Assembly: GCA_005882135.1 (NCBI GenBank)
Contig: VBDR01000030.1
Coordinates: 1-64,000, forward strand
DNA length: 64,000 bases
Origin: Chloroflexota bacterium
Lineage (GTDB): Bacteria; Chloroflexota; Dormibacteria; Dormibacterales; Dormibacteraceae
Direction: 5' to 3'
The notes under the pieces are model-generated. The model was given only the letters and a program-made list of their open reading frames with translations, was not told the DNA's origin and made no database searches. Numbering within the stretch: position 1 is the first letter of the stretch; each line of letters starts with the position of its first letter. This document shows positions 62,406 to 64,000 of the stretch, one piece after another. The translations under genes and the position numbers were made by a program.

Positions 62406-62967
62406 TACCTCGGCCACCATGAGCGCGCGGGCTGCGCTGTGGGGCGAGGACGGTGGCGCCGTCCGCCTGCTCACCGCGTCCCGTAACCAGCAGGCGATCA
62501 TCTCGGAGCTCAAAGGGATGATCAAAGGCAAGCGGCTGACTGCGGTCGCAGTGGCTACCGGCCCAGGGTCGTTCACCGGACTCAGGGTCGGAGTGTCGTT
62601 CGGGCTCGGCCTTGCGATCGGCCTACGGATTCCGATCATCCCCCTGCCGAGCCTCGACCTCCAGGCCGCTCGCAGCGACGTTCCCGCGATTGCGGTCATC
62701 GAGGCCGGCCGCGGCCGCGTGTACTACAAGCTTCCAGGCGGCAAACCGATGCTGGGAGATCCCAGCGATATCCCAACAAGCCACCCATTGGTTGGCAACG
62801 TGGCGCCAATGACCGAGGCGGCGCTGCTGGCGGCAGGTCACAGCTTCAGACAGCTGGATCCATTGAGCTGGGGAATGGCTGTTGGGCGGGTCCTCGAAAC
62901 GGCACGCGAAGTGGCCTATGGTAGTCTCGAAATCGAATACATGCACTCGTTCTCCGCGCAGGCGTGA
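62389..62967 (+). CDS. tsaB: tRNA t6A synthesis protein TsaB
   Basis: A 192-residue ASKHA-fold partner of TsaD. It begins MILVIDTSATMSARAALWG and has the motif VATGPGSFTGLRVGVSFGLG. The C-terminal half is shorter than in E. coli TsaB. GTG start within tsaE; its stop overlaps the acetyltransferase gene. With TsaE and TsaD it forms the N6-threonylcarbamoyladenosine system. Confidence 0.93.
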   Translation: MILVIDTSATMSARAALWGEDGGAVRLLTASRNQQAIISELKGMIKGKRLTAVAVATGPGSFTGLRVGVSFGLGLAIGLRIPIIPLPSLDLQAARSDVPAIAVIEAGRGRVYYKLPGGKPMLGDPSDIPTSHPLVGNVAPMTEAALLAAGHSFRQLDPLSWGMAVGRVLETAREVAYGSLEIEYMHSFSAQA

Positions 62968-63569
62968 TGGTTCAGATCAGGCAGCAGCTCGCCATCGAGC
63001 TGATGCGCGAAGCGGACGTCAACACCGTCCAGGAGATCGAACGCGAGATCTTCGCCACGCCCTGGCCGCGCAACGCCTACTACCGCGAGCTGGCCTCGCG
63101 CGCCAGCGCACACTACGTCGTGCTGCGCCAGGAGGGTCCGGCGGAAAGGCCGGCCGGATATCGCCTGGCCGATTTCGACCCCACGATCATCGGCTACGGC
63201 GGCATGTGGCGGATGTATGACGAGGCTCACGTCACCACGATCGGCGTCCGCCACGACCTCCAGCACCGGGGCTACGGCCGGATCATCTTCGCCGGGCTGG
63301 TCCAGGCGGCCTACGACATGGGCGCCAAGTGGGTCACGCTCGAGGTCCGAACCACCAACGACAACGCGATGCGGATGTACGAGGCTTTCGGGTTCAAGGT
63401 CATCGGCCGGCGCAAGGGTTACTACACGGACAACGGGGAGGACGCGATCGTGATGTGGTCCGACTCGATCCACTCGCCCCGCTTCCGCAAGGCCTACGAA
63501 GCGAACCTCGAACGAATCGACTCAGAAGTCAGAAACCTCCGTCGCGACCTGCTGACCAAAGGGGACTGA
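62967..63569 (+). CDS. rimI: GNAT N-acetyltransferase, RimI-like
   Basis: A 200-residue GNAT enzyme. The acetyl-CoA loop is LQHRGYGRIIFAGLV and the C-terminal AMRMYEAFGFKVIGRRKGYY is typical of RimI. The common target is the N-terminus of ribosomal protein S18, but other protein targets are possible. It is about 50 residues longer than E. coli RimI. ATG at 62967 overlaps the tsaB stop; GTG at 62964 is equally well placed. Its position between tsaB and tsaD is conserved in many genomes. Confidence 0.88.
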   Translation: MVQIRQQLAIELMREADVNTVQEIEREIFATPWPRNAYYRELASRASAHYVVLRQEGPAERPAGYRLADFDPTIIGYGGMWRMYDEAHVTTIGVRHDLQHRGYGRIIFAGLVQAAYDMGAKWVTLEVRTTNDNAMRMYEAFGFKVIGRRKGYYTDNGEDAIVMWSDSIHSPRFRKAYEANLERIDSEVRNLRRDLLTKGD

Positions 63570-63570
63570 T

Positions 63571-63606
63571 TCCCCTCTCCCCGCAGGGGAGAGGGTCAGG
63601 GTGAGG
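63571..63606 (+). repeat. Family D palindrome (rimI-tsaD spacer)
   Basis: CCCCTCTCCCC-GCA-GGGGAGAGG followed by GTCAGGGTGAGGGG. This differs from families A-C but has the same logic, a C-rich then G-rich stem with a G-rich tail. Similar palindromes are widespread in bacterial genomes. It begins two bases after the rimI stop and overlaps one possible tsaD start (GTG 63601). Confidence 0.75.
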
Positions 63607-63609
63607 GGC

Positions 63610-64000
63610 GTGGAAAGCACATCGCTAACGCTGGGCATCGAAACGTCCTGCGACGAAACTTCTGTCGCGGTCGTCGAGGGCGGTCGCAAGGTCCTCTCCA
63701 ACATCATCCACTCCCAGGTGGACCTGCACCAGGAGTTTGGGGGCGTGGTCCCCGAGCTGGCGGCGCGCGACCACCTCGAGCGCCTGCCGGGTCTCCTGGA
63801 TATGGCGCTGCAAAAGGCGGACGTCAAACCCGCCGACCTCGACCTGGTCGCGGTCACGCGCGGGCCGGGCCTGGTCGGCTGCCTGCTGGTCGGAGTGGGA
63901 GTGGGGGAGGGCCTCGCTGCCGCGTGGTCGAAACCGCTCACCGGCGTCAACCACCTGTGGGGTCACATCTACGCCGCAATGCTCACCCGGCCCGACCTCG
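63610..64000 (+). CDS. tsaD: tRNA t6A synthesis transferase TsaD, N-terminal part
   Basis: The first 130 codons of the catalytic subunit that transfers threonylcarbamoyl to A37 of tRNA; the gene runs off the window. LTLGIETSCDETSVAVVEGG is the canonical start, FGGVVPELAARDHLERL follows, and HLWGHIYA carries the two histidines that bind the metal. GTG at 63610 is preferred; GTG at 63601 in the palindrome would add three residues. Confidence 0.96.
   Translation, partial: MESTSLTLGIETSCDETSVAVVEGGRKVLSNIIHSQVDLHQEFGGVVPELAARDHLERLPGLLDMALQKADVKPADLDLVAVTRGPGLVGCLLVGVGVGEGLAAAWSKPLTGVNHLWGHIYAAMLTRPDL

Overview
The window is a GC-rich chromosomal segment from a bacterium with monoderm-type lipoproteins, frequent GTG and TTG starts and very tight gene packing, often with 4-base ATGA or GTGA overlaps. 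The zinc-binding forms of S14, S4, L36 and L24, a SigR/RsrA-like sigma/anti-sigma pair and a cdaA-cdaR-glmS cluster fit a soil-type Chloroflexota/Dormibacterota-like or deep actinobacterial-type lineage. This placement is an inference from gene content; no marker tree was computed.

Layout. 1-1689 is the 3' end of rpoC. 1690-9728 holds hairpins, three tandem hairpin repeats and a complete oligopeptide-type ABC importer: two lipoprotein receptors, two permeases and two ATPases. It sits between rpoC and the str operon. A divergent rRNA-methyltransferase-like gene (9929-10537) precedes rpsL-rpsG-fusA-tuf, and then a nearly uninterrupted S10-spc-alpha array from rpsJ to rplQ (14861-31058). That array includes secY, adk, map, infA, rpmJ and rpoA and is followed by truA, rplM and rpsI. 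32712-39117 is accessory: a tyrosine-phosphatase-like protein, a membrane-anchored M16-peptidase-like fusion, a TPR-like protein, a small ribbon-helix-helix-like protein, an acyl-CoA synthetase and a small membrane protein. 39132-46215 holds argF, cdaA, cdaR, glmS, an acpS-nnrD fusion and alr. 46218-59587 is a carbohydrate region: an APH-like kinase, two Gfo/Idh oxidoreductases, a GT87-like membrane protein, a GH38 alpha-mannosidase, a sugar isomerase, an aldo/keto reductase and a family-1 sugar ABC importer with an MsmK-like ATPase. 59672-64000 holds an ECF sigma factor with its zinc anti-sigma factor, thiE, thiL and the tsaE-tsaB-rimI-tsaD block; tsaD runs off the end.

The main non-gene signal is a set of short palindromic repeat families scattered through the essential operons. 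Family A is a CTCCCC...GGGGAG hairpin, then a GC hairpin, then GGTGGGG. Family B is a TTCCCCATTCATGGGGAA hairpin with an ACCCGG...CCGGGGGATGGGG tail. Family C is CCCCAnnAAATC...GATTTnnnGGGG. One family A copy is nested inside a family B copy. Copies extend the coding ends of rpmC, rpsE and map, and they appear to supply the start codons of thiE and of a phosphatase gene. A family C copy lies between two copies of the first codons of rplN. These features suggest small mobile elements still shaping housekeeping genes; no transposase lies in the window.

Two receptor genes 51 kb apart (3966 and 55303) share a promoter-plus-structured-leader arrangement with compensatory pairing differences, which suggests a cis-regulatory RNA class tied to ABC receptors. 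Both importer operons also carry a strong hairpin between receptor and first permease; in the sugar operon the permease start codon lies exactly in the hairpin loop.
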